From NCBI RefSeq assembly GCF_902806685.2, contig NC_048539.1:136501-200500 (forward strand): a stretch of DNA of 64,000 nucleotides. The letters are read 5' to 3'. Shown here piece by piece: positions 42,738 through 53,240 of the stretch. Below the pieces are notes generated by a model that saw only the letters and a list, made by a program, of their open reading frames with translations, did not search any database and was not told the DNA's origin. Source of the DNA: Maniola hyperantus (lineage: Eukaryota; Arthropoda; Insecta; Lepidoptera; Nymphalidae). Both the position numbers and the translations under genes were made by a program. The stretch's first letter is position 1. Each line of letters begins with the position of its first letter.

Positions 42738-43083
42738 CTTTTTAGGGTCCCGTATCTCAATAGTATAATATTTTTAATATGGGTAGTGACTAGTGAGTAG
42801 TCACTTCTAGTGTGATAGTGATGTTAAATTCGTATTTCTAGTTATTAAGTATTAATGTTATTTATACTATAGTCAGGTGGTCGATTAAGGTAATTGACCT
42901 CCCTATATATCTTTTTAGGGTTCCGTACCTCAATAGTATAATATTTTTAATATGGGTAGTGACTAGTGAGTAGTCACTTATAGTGTGATAGTGATATTAA
43001 ATTCGTATTTCTAGTTATTAAGTATTAATGTTATTTATACTATAGTCAGGTGGTCGATTAAGGTAATTGACCTCCCTATATAT
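42738..43083 (+). repeat. exact-period tandem, 173 bp x 2, each with a family A head
   Basis: Units 42738-42910 and 42911-43083 start CTTTTTAGGGTYCCGTAYCT and differ at a few bases. A third CTTTTTAGGG at 43084 continues into a real family A element. A (GACTAGTGAGTAGTCACT) palindrome lies in each unit. Confidence 0.95.
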
Positions 43084-43519
43084 CTTTTTAGGGTTCCGTA
43101 CCTCAAAAGGAAAAACGGAACCTTTATAGGATCACACGTTTGTCTGTCTGTCTGTCCGTCTGTCGGTCAAGAAACCTACAGGGTACTTCCCGTTGACCTA
43201 CAATCATGAAATTTGGCAGGTAGGTAGATCTTATAGCTGACATTTGGGGAAAAATCTGAAAACCGTAAATTTAGGGTTAGATCACACAAAAAAATTAAAT
43301 TGTGGTCATGAACTAATAATTAGTATTTTCAACTTTCGAAGTGAGTGACTATATCAAGTGGGATATCATATGAAAGGGCTTCACCTGTATATTCTAAAAT
43401 AGATTTTTATTTATTTTTATGCATCATAGTTTTGGAATTATCGTGCAAAATGTCGGAAAAATACGATTGTAGTACGGAACCCTCATTGCGCGAGCCTGAC
43501 TCGCACTTGGCCGGTTTTT
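43084..43519 (+). repeat. family A repeat, full length
   Basis: CTTTTTAGGGTTCCGTACCT to GACTCGCACTTGGCCGGTTT. A long T run forms the 3' junction. Confidence 0.93.
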
Positions 43520-43710
43520 TTTTAATTTATAGACTAGCGCTTGGCTGCAGTCAGACCTGGTGGCAAGTGATGATGCAGCATAAGATGGAGCGCGCTTGCC
43601 TAGAAGATGCCTATTCACACTTGACCTGAAGGTTCCATATTATAATTAGAGGGGAAAATTGATGCTGGATGGGTGTTCCAAATCTTAGCGGTTCGGATCA
43701 GATTTTTTTA
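43520..43710 (-). repeat. SINE-related repeat (family F)
   Basis: GACTAGCGCTTGGCTGCAGT, CAGACCTGGTGGCAAGTGAT, GATGCAGCATAAGATGG and TTCCAAATCTTAGCGGTTCG. Its start resembles the SINE-E 3' region. 43711-43990 shows no gene. Confidence 0.65.
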
Positions 43711-43989
43711 ATTTTTTTATTCAGACCTCCTACCTACCTATTAAAAGCAATGTTATATATTATCACATTGGAGACATAGAGACTAATTACACTCCCGAAC
43801 TGTGAGAGCGTAATTAGGGGTGACATACTCGCAGGTATAGAGTCGGTCCAGCTGTTATCGATATACATATATTATCAGCTCCGTTATATCTAGGTACATA
43901 ACTGGGCACTGATGGTCGCGACTCGCGAGACAAGGCGCGGCCGGACTGTGTCGCCGTGTGTCACAACATTTGTGCTACTCGGACTTGTC

Positions 43990-44245
43990 ATCATCGTCAT
44001 CATCATGCTCAACGTTTTTGACGACCTCTCTGGCACAGTGGTAGATAACCGCCAGCGTTAACCAATCAGAGATGATTGCGATCGTGACATTGTAGCTGTC
44101 GATCTTCCGCAATCGCGCAGCTGGATTTCTACTCGGTGACACCGACAAAACTACACATAGGTACGAATGACAGAGACAACGCTCTAAAAAGCCGAAATGT
44201 CATTCTGAACGCCGATGCACATTATTATCTGCCACCTACTGTACC
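43990..44245. repeat. mosaic of SINE-E, family I and family H fragments
   Basis: TTTGACGACCTCTCTGGCAC (SINE-E head) at 44018; TTAACCAATCAGAGATGATT (family I) at 44058-44125; GACAGAGACAACGCTCTAAA and the GCCACCTACTGTA end (family H) at 44137-44244. Confidence 0.8.
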
Positions 44246-44267
44246 AAATAGATGATATTGGCGCCGA

Positions 44268-44408
44268 TTCTCTTGTACACAATCTCTAAACTAAACTAAA
44301 TTAACAGATCTAAATCTAGTGCTATCCTTTTCCGCAAGCAACATTATGAAAGGGATAGCAATACATTTAGACGTGCCATTTTAGTTTAGTTTAGAGATTG
44401 TGTACAAA
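44268..44408. mobile_element. MITE with about 26-bp terminal inverted repeats
   Basis: TTGTACACAATCTCTAAACT at the left and AGTTTAGAGATTGTGTACAA at the right, with an internal pair GCTATCCTTTT / AAAGGGATAGC. It is 141 bp with no coding content. Confidence 0.9.
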
Positions 44409-44417
44409 GGAATTAGC

Positions 44418-44545
44418 CACACTAGCGACTTTGTCCACGAGGATTTAGGTTTTTCAGAACTCTTTGATTTTCCGGGACATAAGTAGCTTATGTCCTTCCC
44501 TAGCATGCAAGCTGTCTCTGTACCGCGCCGTGAAAAGCTACAAGC
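44418..44545 (-). mobile_element. Helitron-like family B fragment
   Basis: ACACTAGCGACTTTGTCCAC, GAACTCTTTGATTTTCCGGG and GTACCGCGCCGTGAAAAGCT on the minus strand. Confidence 0.75.
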
Positions 44546-44743
44546 ATCGATATAAATGACAAAATATGGTCCAGCGAACAAAATTGTTCACGGTTTTGGA
44601 ACCAAATAAATCAATACCTCTTAGATACTAATGAACGACCCGTTTGAAATCCAGACGTCACTGAGGTTGCATTGGTGCTAAAGCACCACTGAGTCAGGGC
44701 CATTTTGTTTGTTCAATAGCCCTGTCCATACGACGTAATCTTC

Positions 44744-44971
44744 TCTTCTAAATATATAAAAGGAAAAGGTGACTGACTGACTGACTGACTGATCTATCAA
44801 CGCACAGCTTAAACTACTGGACAGATCGGGCTGAAATTTAGCATGCAGATAGCTATTATGACGTAGGCATCCGCTAAGAAAGGATTTTCGAAAATTCAAC
44901 CCCTAAGGGGTTGAAATAGGAGTTTGAAATTTGTGTAGTCCACGCGGACGAAGTCGCGAGCATAAGCTAGT
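44744..44971 (+). mobile_element. Helitron-like family C, full-length copy
   Basis: Starts TCTAAATATATAAAAGGAAA and AGGTGACTGACTGAC (TC being the Helitron 5' end). Ends GACGAAGTCGCGAGCATAAG then CTAGT. 228 bp without coding capacity. Confidence 0.9.
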
Positions 44972-45057
44972 ATATTATAAGTCAATGGCTAGAAGACAGA
45001 CAGCCACACTTTCGTATTTATAATAAGTAGGTATTACGTATTGAATACTTATATTAT

Positions 45058-45560
45058 ACTAGCTTCTGCCCGCGGCTTCGCCCGCGTGGCCTACAGGAAA
45101 CAAATGGCATTTTTTTTCAGAAACAAACATTATAACATCAGGACACGCACTCTGAACAGCACCGAATAACCTACCTAGAAAAAACCTACTTTCCAAATTT
45201 CAAGTCAATTATAATATCAATAATTAAAACTTTCCCATACAAACTTACATCCCCTATTTTACCACCCTTATGGGCGAATTTTCCAAAAATCCTGAAACAC
45301 ATATTTCTTTATTTGTAAACGAAAACCCAAATACCAATTTTCATGCAAATAACTTGAAAAATGACCAATTTTCATACAAACTTCCATCCCCCATTTATCC
45401 CACTTAGGGGTGGAATTTGGAAAAATCCTTTCTTAGTAGATACCTACTCTGTACAAAGAATAGACCCTCCAAATTTCATGTCTTTAGGACCAGTGGTTTA
45501 GGCTGTGCGTTGATATCTTTGTCAGTCAGTCAGGACTTTGAATTTTATATAATATATAGA
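45058..45560 (-). mobile_element. Helitron-like family C-related copy, longer interior
   Basis: ACTAGCTTCTGCCCGCGGCT at the 3' end (minus strand), family C landmarks AATCCTTTCTTAGTAGATAC and GGCTGTGCGTTGATATCTTT at 45427-45530, and a 5' end near 45560. It has about 250 bp more interior than 44744-44971. Confidence 0.75.
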
Positions 45561-45858
45561 TATAGTATCCATTATACGAATGTGTGTCGGTACGTTACGT
45601 CTGACTGTCGCAGATGTTATATTGTAACGTCTACGGAAGTTCGGGGAATTAAGACGTACTAAGGTATATTAAAATTCAAAAATATTTCATTAATGTTGGC
45701 CAACTTTTAACTTTATAACTTGATAATGGGCCAATTTGTGTCAATATTTTATTTATAGATCTTTGTTATAGATTGTACCTATCTGTAAATTATCGATCTA
45801 TTAATACTACCTTAAAGGTAATAAGTTAATAACAAACATAAGTACATTAATATTTATC

Positions 45859-46278
45859 ATTTTTAGAGTTCCGTACCTCAAAAAAAAAATAGGGACCCTC
45901 TGCCTGTCTGTCTGTCCGCCCGTCTGTCGTGTCTGGCAAGAAAAAGAGTAGGGTAGAAACATGAAATTGGGCAGGTATGTAGGTAGGTCTTATAGCACAA
46001 GTAAAGGAATAAATCGGAAAACCATAAATTTGTGGTTGCATCATTAAAAAAATTAAAATGTGTTAATAAACAAGTAATAATTAGTATTTTTAATTTTCAA
46101 AGTAAGATAACTATATACCAAGTGGGGTATCATAATATGAAAGGGCTTCACCTGTACATTCTAAAACAGATTTTTATTACAACATAACAGTTTTTGATTT
46201 ATCCTGCACAATGGCGAAAAAAATACCTGCGTACGGAACCCTCGGTGCGCGAGTCTGTCTCGCAATTGGCCGGTTTTT
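45859..46278 (+). repeat. family A repeat
   Basis: TTTTTAGAGTTCCGTACCTC to TCTCGCAATTGGCCGGTTTT, with a small deletion after the head. Confidence 0.9.
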
Positions 46279-46413
46279 AAAGATTCACACACAATAATAA
46301 TGTATGGCTATTAATTAAAAAGACTCAATTAAATATACCTACTTAGTATGTTGGATCATAAATTGTTTATTTATTGGATATTGGTTTATACTTTATTCAA
46401 TGGCTAATTAATT

Positions 46414-46498
46414 TATATGTGGGTATACTTATACATATAACTATGTCTACGTTATTATATGTGGGTATACTTATACATATAACTATGTCTACGTAATT
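46414..46498. repeat. direct duplication, 42 bp x 2
   Basis: TATATGTGGGTATACTTATA ... TATGTCTACGT occurs twice with a 42-bp offset. Confidence 0.9.
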
Positions 46499-46506
46499 AT
46501 ATCACA

Positions 46507-46811
46507 ATAATCATCATCATGATCAACCCATCGCCGGCTCACTACAGATTACGGGTCTCCTCTCAGACTGAGAAGGGTTTTGGTCATAGTCTACCACGCT
46601 GGCCATGTGCGGATTGCTAGACTTCACACACCATTATGGAAAACTCTCAGGCATGCAGGTTTCCTCACGATGTTTTCCTTCACCGTTAAAGCAAGTGATA
46701 TTTAATTAATTAAATTGCACAAACTCCGAAAAGTTAGAGGTGCGTGCCCGGGATCGAACCCCTGACCTCCGATTAGAAGGCGGACGTCCTAACCACTATA
46801 GGCTATCACAC
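46507..46811 (-). repeat. SINE-D, full-length reference copy
   Basis: On the minus strand: A box GATAGCCTATAGTGGTTAGG, GACGTCCGCCTTCTAATCGG, B box GGGGTTCGATCCCGGGC, then the body and a (GAT)n tail (CATCATCATGATC at 46507). About 300 bp. RNA polymerase III promoter boxes and the tail define a tRNA-derived SINE. Confidence 0.93.
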
Positions 46812-46895
46812 TAATACCTATTAATAATGCGAAAGTGTGTTTGTTTGTTGGTTTGTCCTTCAAGCACATCGCAACGGAGCAACGGATCTTACAAA
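46812..46895 (+). mobile_element. Helitron-like family B, 5' fragment
   Basis: ATTAATAATGCGAAAGTGTG and TCGCAACGGAGCAACGGATC. The following 46896-47332 has no recognised gene. Confidence 0.75.
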
Positions 46896-47332
46896 GAGTG
46901 CCATGGGCTACTCAGTTCTTATCTTTATTGGTTACATCGCAAATACCTTCCTGCCATCTTCCTATTAAGTACCTATTATAGGAGCCAAAAACACGAATCA
47001 CCTTGCTATAATCAAATGTTGACAAACTCGGTAGGAAGGCGGGTATCTATGTATAACATCTCGTAGGTATGCAAGTATATACATAATAAATCGATTGAGT
47101 ATGTAAAATACCTATATACCTACTTTATAGCTACTTCATCGTGTTTCAAGTTTCCACATCTCGAAATCAGATTTTCAATGATGTGGAAACGTTATCTTGA
47201 GATCTGCCTGTGTGTCTGTTTTATAACGAAGGCCATTGGGTAAGAACTAGTTTATTTGTTGCCACTAAACTACTACATATTTTAAATGAAATAGGTACAT
47301 ATTTTAAGGCGAAATGAGATACCGGTCCTCTC

Positions 47333-47580
47333 AAGACACTGGCTTTTTCTGTTGGGAGGCTTCGGCCGTGGCCGTAGGTACTACCCTACCGGCAAAGCCG
47401 TGCCGCCAAGCGATTTAGCGTTCCGGTATGCCGTGTAGAAACCAAAGGGGCATGGGTTTATTAAAAAAAAACTGCCATACCCCTTCCAGGTTAGCCCGCT
47501 TCGATCTTAGACTTCATCGTCACTTACCACCAGGTGAGATTAGGTTGTATATCTGAATAAAAAAAATAAAAAATAAAAAG
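47333..47580 (+). repeat. SINE-E, 3' part
   Basis: GAGGCTTCGGCCGTGGCC, CCAAGCGATTTAGCGTTCCG, CACTTACCACCAGGTGAGAT and an AATAAAAAAAATAAAAAATA tail. Confidence 0.9.
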
Positions 47581-47976
47581 AAACGCGTAGCGGGCGAGCG
47601 GAGGCGGTAGTCTGGGTCGCCCGTGCCCGAGTGCAAATTTGTTAAAATTCTATGTGCTCTGTTACCATAAAATAATAACATAATCCCTTAGTGTATTAAG
47701 TAAACGTTGAACGTAAGTGCGAAATTTTATTGAAATTCATTTTATATCAATCGAATAAAACTGGTTTTTCTCCTAATGGTCGTGTTAAAAATGCGTGTTT
47801 TGAGGAAACTTCGCGATTTTTTTGTATCCAGCCAAATTGTGCCAACCGTGTTTTGGCTCTCGTAATTCACTAAAGAATAAGAATAGAATTTTTATAATAT
47901 AACAAAATAAATAAACAAATCTGTAGTTTTTGAGGCCAAAACTTGATTGTTTGAACATCCGAAATGTGCATGTGTG
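47581..47976. other. no gene; flank of the 44-bp array
   Basis: GCGGGCGAGCGGAGGCGGTA near 47588 resembles parts of the array unit (GAGGCGGGGCAG). The rest is AT-rich. Confidence 0.4.
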
Positions 47977-48634
47977 TGGTTACAAAGTTAAGATATACCA
48001 TCGAGGCGGGGCAGCTAGTCTGGTTACAAAGTTAAGATATACCATCGAGGCGGGGCAGCTAGTCTGGTTACAAAGTTAAGATATACCATCGAGGCGGGGC
48101 AGCTAGTCTGGTTACAAAGTTAAGATATACCATCGAGGCGGGGCAGCTAGTCTGGTTACAAAGTTAAGATATACCATCGAGGCGGGGCAGCTAGTCTGGT
48201 TACAAAGTTAAGATATACCATCGAGGCGGGGCAGCTAGTCTGGTTACAAAGTTAAGATATACCATCGAGGCGGGGCAGCTAGTCTGGTTACAAAGTTAAG
48301 ATATACCATCGAGGCGGGGCAGCTAGTCTGGTTACAAAGTTAAGATATACCATCGAGGCGGGGCAGCTAGTCTGGTTACAAAGTTAAGATATACCATCGA
48401 GGCGGGGCAGCTAGTCTGGTTACAAAGTTAAGATATACCATCGAGGCGGGGCAGCTAGTCTGGTTACAAAGTTAAGATATACCATCGAGGCGGGGCAGCT
48501 AGTCTGGTTACAAAGTTAAGATATACCATCGAGGCGGGGCAGCTAGTCTGGTTACAAAGTTAAGATACCATCGAGGCGGGGCAGCTAGTCTGGTTACAAA
48601 GTTAAGATATACCATCGAGGCGGGGCAGCTAGTC
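47977..48634. repeat. minisatellite, 44 bp x 15
   Basis: Unit TGGTTACAAAGTTAAGATAT plus ACCATCGAGGCGGGGCAGCT plus AGTC. Fourteen units keep the 44-bp period; the unit at 48549 is 42 bp. Sequence is otherwise uniform. Confidence 0.97.
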
Positions 48635-48659
48635 TGGTTGTTTTACAGCTAAGCAATAA

Positions 48660-48720
48660 TCAACCAGTCAAGTGCGAATCGAACTCGCACACGAAGGGTT
48701 CCGTACCATCGTACCTACAA
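48660..48720 (-). repeat. family A 3'-end fragment
   Basis: AACCAGTCAAGTGCGAATCG, AACTCGCACACGAAGGGTTC and CGTACCATCG: the minus-strand end. Next, 48721-49270 has an (AC)n run at 48854-48872 and no gene; 49065-49100 holds another scrap (GGGTACGGAACCCTAAG). Confidence 0.75.
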
Positions 48721-49276
48721 GATTTTATATTATGTATCCACATTTTTTTTTAATTTTCATAGCAGCTGTTTTGAAAATTTTATTGGTAGGTATTTGTTGT
48801 TAAATATGCATGCACCACCTAAATATGCATGCAGTCACACACTCCCACTTACACACACACACACACACACACAAGCACGCACACATACTCCGACACATGC
48901 TGTTTTAATTATTGTATAGATATATTTTCTATGTCTATTCTGTTAAAATATTTTTCATTTTTATTTTAAGCAGGTTGGTAGGTACCTACTCTCTTGTGGC
49001 CTTATGTAAAATTTAGGTTAATATTAAGATAATAATTTTGTACGCAGTTGATGACTATTAAATACATAAAAATAACCCTTCGGGTACGGAACCCTAAGAA
49101 GCATGTAACAGGAAGTGTCGCCAGTGTCCGGGGTCGGTGTCTGAGGTGAGAGAGACGCAGGTAGACGTCGGCGGCGCCTCGCGGGCGCCTCGCGGTGTGT
49201 CACTCGTCTCACACGGAACTACAACGAGACATGCCGGGAGAAACTTTTACCTACAGTTAGCGGTTGTTAGAATTAG

Positions 49277-49348
49277 TTTTTAGGGTTCCGTACCTCAACA
49301 GGAAAAAGGAACCCTTATATGATCAATTCGTTGTCTGTCTGTCTAATA
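49277..49348 (+). repeat. family A head fragment
   Basis: TTTTTAGGGTTCCGTACCTC to GTTGTCTGTCTGTC, cut after about 70 bp. 49349-49749 shows no gene. Confidence 0.85.
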
Positions 49349-49749
49349 TATGGCGGAAAAAAAGATCTAGGACCTACTAAAGTTCTGACCTCAAAAGGTG
49401 ACCTACTTCAATATTTCCAATATGGTATCCAATATACTAATCCATCTGTTTGAGTCAGAACCTAGAAGTTGTCAGAACCTAGAAATGAATGCATTATAGC
49501 CATTTATTGCTAACGTCGAAATGTTGCGTGGAATCGATGGGAACCTGCACCGTGGCAGTTGGCAGCGATGGCGGATGGACGATCCATTACCGCGTGACGC
49601 GTCTGTGTGTTATCAGAGAGCTATTACACGTGTGATAAGTCACTAATGTGTGCGTGGGCGTCGCAACATATATGTTATAATGAGCTGCAGTTGGCAACAG
49701 CTATCACATGCGGCCTCGGACACATTCGCTGCCAATGTCTTGTCGACAC

Positions 49750-49923
49750 AGAAACTGATGTACATCGAACTTTAGAAAGAGATAGCAGATTTGAAGAGCA
49801 TTGTCTCTGTCGTTGAGAGTTGAGACGAACCGTCACATAGGTATGAGTGACAGAGACAACGCTCTTCAAAGCCGAAATATCATTCTAAAGGCCGATGTAC
49901 ATTACTTTCTGCCGCGTGCTGTA
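49750..49923. mobile_element. palindromic MITE (family H)
   Basis: GATGTACATCGAACTTTAGA, CATTGTCTCTGTCGTTGAGA, GACAGAGACAACGCTCTTCA and GCCGATGTACATTACTTTCT with the GCCGCGTGCTGTA end. Confidence 0.88.
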
Positions 49924-50044
49924 CCTACCTGCTCTAGTGTATGCTCTAGCCTAGAGTCTGGGACACTCTCTGCCTCTTTCACGTATTACAGCTTTTCATA
50001 TAATTAATTAATTAATTAAGTCATATTACGATTATTATCTATAA

Positions 50045-50660
50045 TTGAAATTTAAATTGAAAATTGAAATTGAAATTGAAATAATTTATTTGTGTGAATA
50101 TGGGAAGACAAGGTGTTTACAATAGAGAGTTGCCAACATATTCAGTCAGGAAACCCTGACGTACAAATGTTTTCACAAAGTAGGCAGTACATCAGATAAG
50201 AATATAATATTGTGTCAAAGATATAAATGTCAGTCAATAATATTAATAAGTTAATCAAATTCATTCTAATTCTTGTGCTTAAATTCTAAAAACTCATCAA
50301 CAGAATAAAATACATTTTGCGACAGCCACTTTTTTAATGCATTTTTAAATTTATTTACTGGTAGTGCCGTTACAGATTTAGGAATTGCATTATAGACTTT
50401 TACACACATGGCACTACAATTCTTTAAATATGTGGCTGTCCTGGGCGTCTTGTTTAACATCAGCCTTTCCCTATTTCTAGTTCCGCGCGGAAATACCTCC
50501 CTTTGCAGTCTTGAAAAGATGCATGTTGGTTTTAACAAACATCGCTATCTCTAAGATATATATACAAGGGAGTGTGAGGATTCCCAAACTTTTAAATATC
50601 GATTTACACGATTCATATGGGGCCTTACCAGTGATTGCACGGATGCACTTTTTCTGTCTA
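50045..50660 (-). pseudogene. LINE (jockey/CR1-like) RT C-terminal fragment with 3' tail
   Basis: On the minus strand, one frame reads RQKKCIRAITGKAPYESCKS, SLGILTLPCIYILEIAMFV and KTNMHLFKTAK, then a second frame continues EVFPRGTRNRERLMLN, NAIPKSVTALPVNKFKNAL and KKWLSQNVFYSVDEFLEF to the stop at 50266. This is the typical C-terminus of jockey/CR1-type reverse transcriptases. A one-base shift near 50490 separates the frames. The 3' UTR ends in an (ATTGAA)n-type tail at 50045-50080. Catalytic domain absent. Confidence 0.85.
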
Positions 50661-50671
50661 CAATAATTGAC

Positions 50672-50846
50672 GACCTCCTTGGCGCAGTGGTAAGCGCTGT
50701 GGTCTTATTAGAGGGAGGTCCCGGGTTCCATTCCTGGCATTTGGAATTTCATAATTTCTAAATATCTGGTCTGGTCTGGTGACAGGCTTCGGCCGTGGCT
50801 AGTTACCACACTACCAGCAAAGCCGTGTCGCCAAGCGACCAGACCA
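50672..50846 (+). repeat. SINE-E, 5' part
   Basis: GACGACCTCCTTGGCGCAGT (A box), GTGGTCTTATTAGAGGGAGG, B box GGGTTCCATTCCTGG, GGCTTCGGCCGTGGCTAGTT and CCAAGCG. Confidence 0.9.
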
Positions 50847-50878
50847 GACCGGAGTCTGCAAAGATCCGTAGGTACCTA

Positions 50879-51042
50879 CTCTACCAAGTGGGGTATCATA
50901 ATATAAAAGGGTTTTACCTGTACATTCTAAAACAGATTTTTATTTATTTTTATGCATAATAGTTTTTGTTTATCATGCAAAAATATGTCGAAAAAATACG
51001 ATTAGTACGGAACCCTGCGCGAGTCTGACTCGCACTTGGCTG
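50879..51042 (+). repeat. family A repeat, 3' part
   Basis: ACCAAGTGGGGTATCATAAT to CTGACTCGCACTTGGCTG. It runs directly into the next copy, sharing one T run. Confidence 0.9.
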
Positions 51043-51472
51043 TTTTTAGGGTTCCGTACCTACCTCAAAAGGAAAAACGGAACCCTTATAGGATCACTTT
51101 GTTGTCTGTCTGTCTGTCAAGAAACCTACGGGGTACTTCCCGTTGACCTAGAATCATGAAATTTGGCAGGTAAGTAGGTAGATCTTATAGCTGACATTTG
51201 GGGAAAAATCTGGAAACCGTGAATTTAGGGTTAGATCACACCAAAAAAAAATTGTGGTCATGAACTAATAATTAGTATTTTCAACTTTCGAAGTGAGTGA
51301 CTATATCAAGTGGGGTATCATATGAAAGGTCTTTACCTGTACATTCTAAAACAGATTTTTATTTATTTTTATGCATCATAGTTTTTGAATTATCGTTCAA
51401 AATGTCGAAAAAATACGACTGTAGTACGGAACCCTCATTGCGCGAGCCTGACTCGCACTTGGCCGGTTTTTT
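51043..51472 (+). repeat. family A repeat, full length
   Basis: TTTTTAGGGTTCCGTACCTA to GACTCGCACTTGGCCGGTTT. Downstream it abuts the T run inside a family B Helitron-like sequence. Confidence 0.93.
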
Positions 51473-51595
51473 GCATGGGTATATTTAAAGACCTTGAGAG
51501 TGACATAGGCTACTTTTTAGCCCGGAAGGTCAAAGCTTCTCACGGGATTTTTAAAACCCTAAATCCAGGCGGATGAAGTCGCGGGTATTAACTAG
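51473..51595 (+). mobile_element. Helitron-like family B, 3' half
   Basis: TTGCATGGGTATATTTAAAG, GGCTACTTTTTAGCCCGGAA and the end GATGAAGTCGCGGGTATTAA plus CTAGT. Confidence 0.88.
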
Positions 51596-51773
51596 TGTTA
51601 TAATGTATACGAGTACCTACATATCACTCGGCACCTAATTTATATCACGACAAGATGTTGGCGCTTCGGTGAGCAATTAGAGTAGGTGCATTCAAATTCA
51701 AATGTACTTATTACCAATATTGAGCAATTGTTCGCTTGTCAATCACACCTAAATGTTTTATATATACCTAATA

Positions 51774-51977
51774 ACTAGCTGATGCCTGCGACTTCGTCCT
51801 CATGGATTTAGGTTTGTAAGAATTCCGAGGGAAGTCTTTGTTTTTCCGGGATAAAAAGTATCCTATGTCTCTTTCCAGGTCTTCAACTATACCCATACAA
51901 AAAATCACGTCAATCCGTTTCTCCGTTGCAACGTGATTGAAGGACAAACGAACACACTTTCGTATTTATAATATGGG
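51774..51977 (-). mobile_element. Helitron-like family B, near full copy
   Basis: ACTAGCTGATGCCTGCGACT at the 3' end, TTTTTCCGGGATAAAAAGTA, and GAACACACTTTCGTATTTAT at the 5' side on the minus strand. Confidence 0.9.
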
Positions 51978-52499
51978 TAGTGATGCTTTGGTCCCCGGTC
52001 TCAGCTCGAGCTCTAGGAAGTAGGTACCTAGGTACCTATCCTGATTATTCCTTTTTCCTGAAAATGAGCACAAAATTTCTCTACCCAATCGGGTCTGAGG
52101 TTGTTGGATACGTGATCCAACGACAAATAAACAGACAGAATTTTAAAATTTTATATCAGTAGAGATTCGAGACATATAATAATAGTCAGTCAGTCAGTCA
52201 GTCACCTTTTCCTTTTATATATTTAGATAAAATATAAGATATAAGATAGAGATTAAATTATCTGCAAGTAGGTATGTATGTACCAAATTGGTCAGCACGT
52301 TAAACGACAGGTAAAGGCCAATAGTTACATAATCGTAATCGATATGTTAATGATCAGTAATTAGTGTCAACTTTTTCAACAAAGTGTCACGCAAAATTAT
52401 ATTTAGATATGAACTTGAATCTTAAGTAGCTATCAGCTGTCTATGTACCGTACCTACTTGAATAGAATAAAAAAGAAAAGAATTTCTTTTCATCCAAGT
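51978..52499. other. no gene; family C scrap
   Basis: A minus-strand family C 5' remnant is at 52182-52232 ((CAGT)n then CACCTTTTCCTTTTATATAT). The rest is AT-rich. Confidence 0.5.
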
Positions 52500-52612
52500 A
52501 AACTTTTACAAGTGCTTTTGAATCGTCCACTAGCTTAATTTACCACTGGTTCGGAATGCCATTCTACCGAGAAGAACCAGCAAAACTCTCGACGATTGTA
52601 ACATAATATCAT
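52500..52612 (-). repeat. LINE 3'-end-like repeat (family L)
   Basis: GTAAACTTTTACAAGTGCTT, TTTACCACTGGTTCGGAATG and CCGAGAAGAACCAGC. 52613-52915 has no gene. Confidence 0.8.
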
Positions 52613-52915
52613 TTTTGTTTCATTCGTTGTGATAAATCTGATTATTTACCTAAACTGATCTTGAATCGAGATAAAAAACTTCACAGAGATGACACAGATG
52701 TACATACCTAAGCTTTCATTTCTGAGACGAATAATAAAGGCTACTTTCTACCGCGAGAAATGTCTTGCAGGCCTGCGAAAAAGCTGTTTGTTGAACTGAA
52801 AACACATTATACTTAGATAGAAAACTTTTTATCTAAAAGTTCCCACATTCTCTGGACTCTGAAGTCTGAAGAACATATTATACTCTAAAGTCCTGAATTA
52901 TAATATAGATAGGTA

Positions 52916-53052
52916 ATGATCTACCCAACCCAATTGACGGCTCACTACTGAGCACGGGTCTTCTCTCAGAATGAGAAGAGTTGGGCCATAGTCCACCAAG
53001 TGCGGATTAACAGATTTCACACACCTACGAAAACATTACCTACCTATGGAAT
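52916..53052 (-). repeat. SINE-D fragment, 3' part
   Basis: GGCTCACTACTGAGCACGGG, TCTTCTCTCAGAATGAGAAG and TTCACACACCTACGAAAACA. Confidence 0.85.
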
Positions 53053-53053
53053 A

Positions 53054-53240
53054 TTCTATAGGGTAGGTACCTACTTCCCGTTGACCTAGAACAATCATAA
53101 AATTTGGCAGGCAGGATTTTTATTTATTTTTATGCATACTTACTAATTAGTTTTTGATTTAACGTGCAAAATGTCAAAAAAATACCCGAGTAGGTATGGA
53201 ACTCTCGGTGCGCGAGTCTGACTCGCACTTGGCCGGTTTT
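53054..53240 (+). repeat. family A repeat, internally deleted
   Basis: ATTCTATAGGGTAGGTACCT, TACTTCCCGTTGACCTAGAA, a deletion, then GATTTTTATTTATTTTTATG to CTCGCACTTGGCCGGTTTT. Confidence 0.85.

Noticed and set aside
47977..48634. Regularly spaced repeats as a CRISPR array
   Set aside because: Units are contiguous with no variable spacers, and the genome is eukaryotic.
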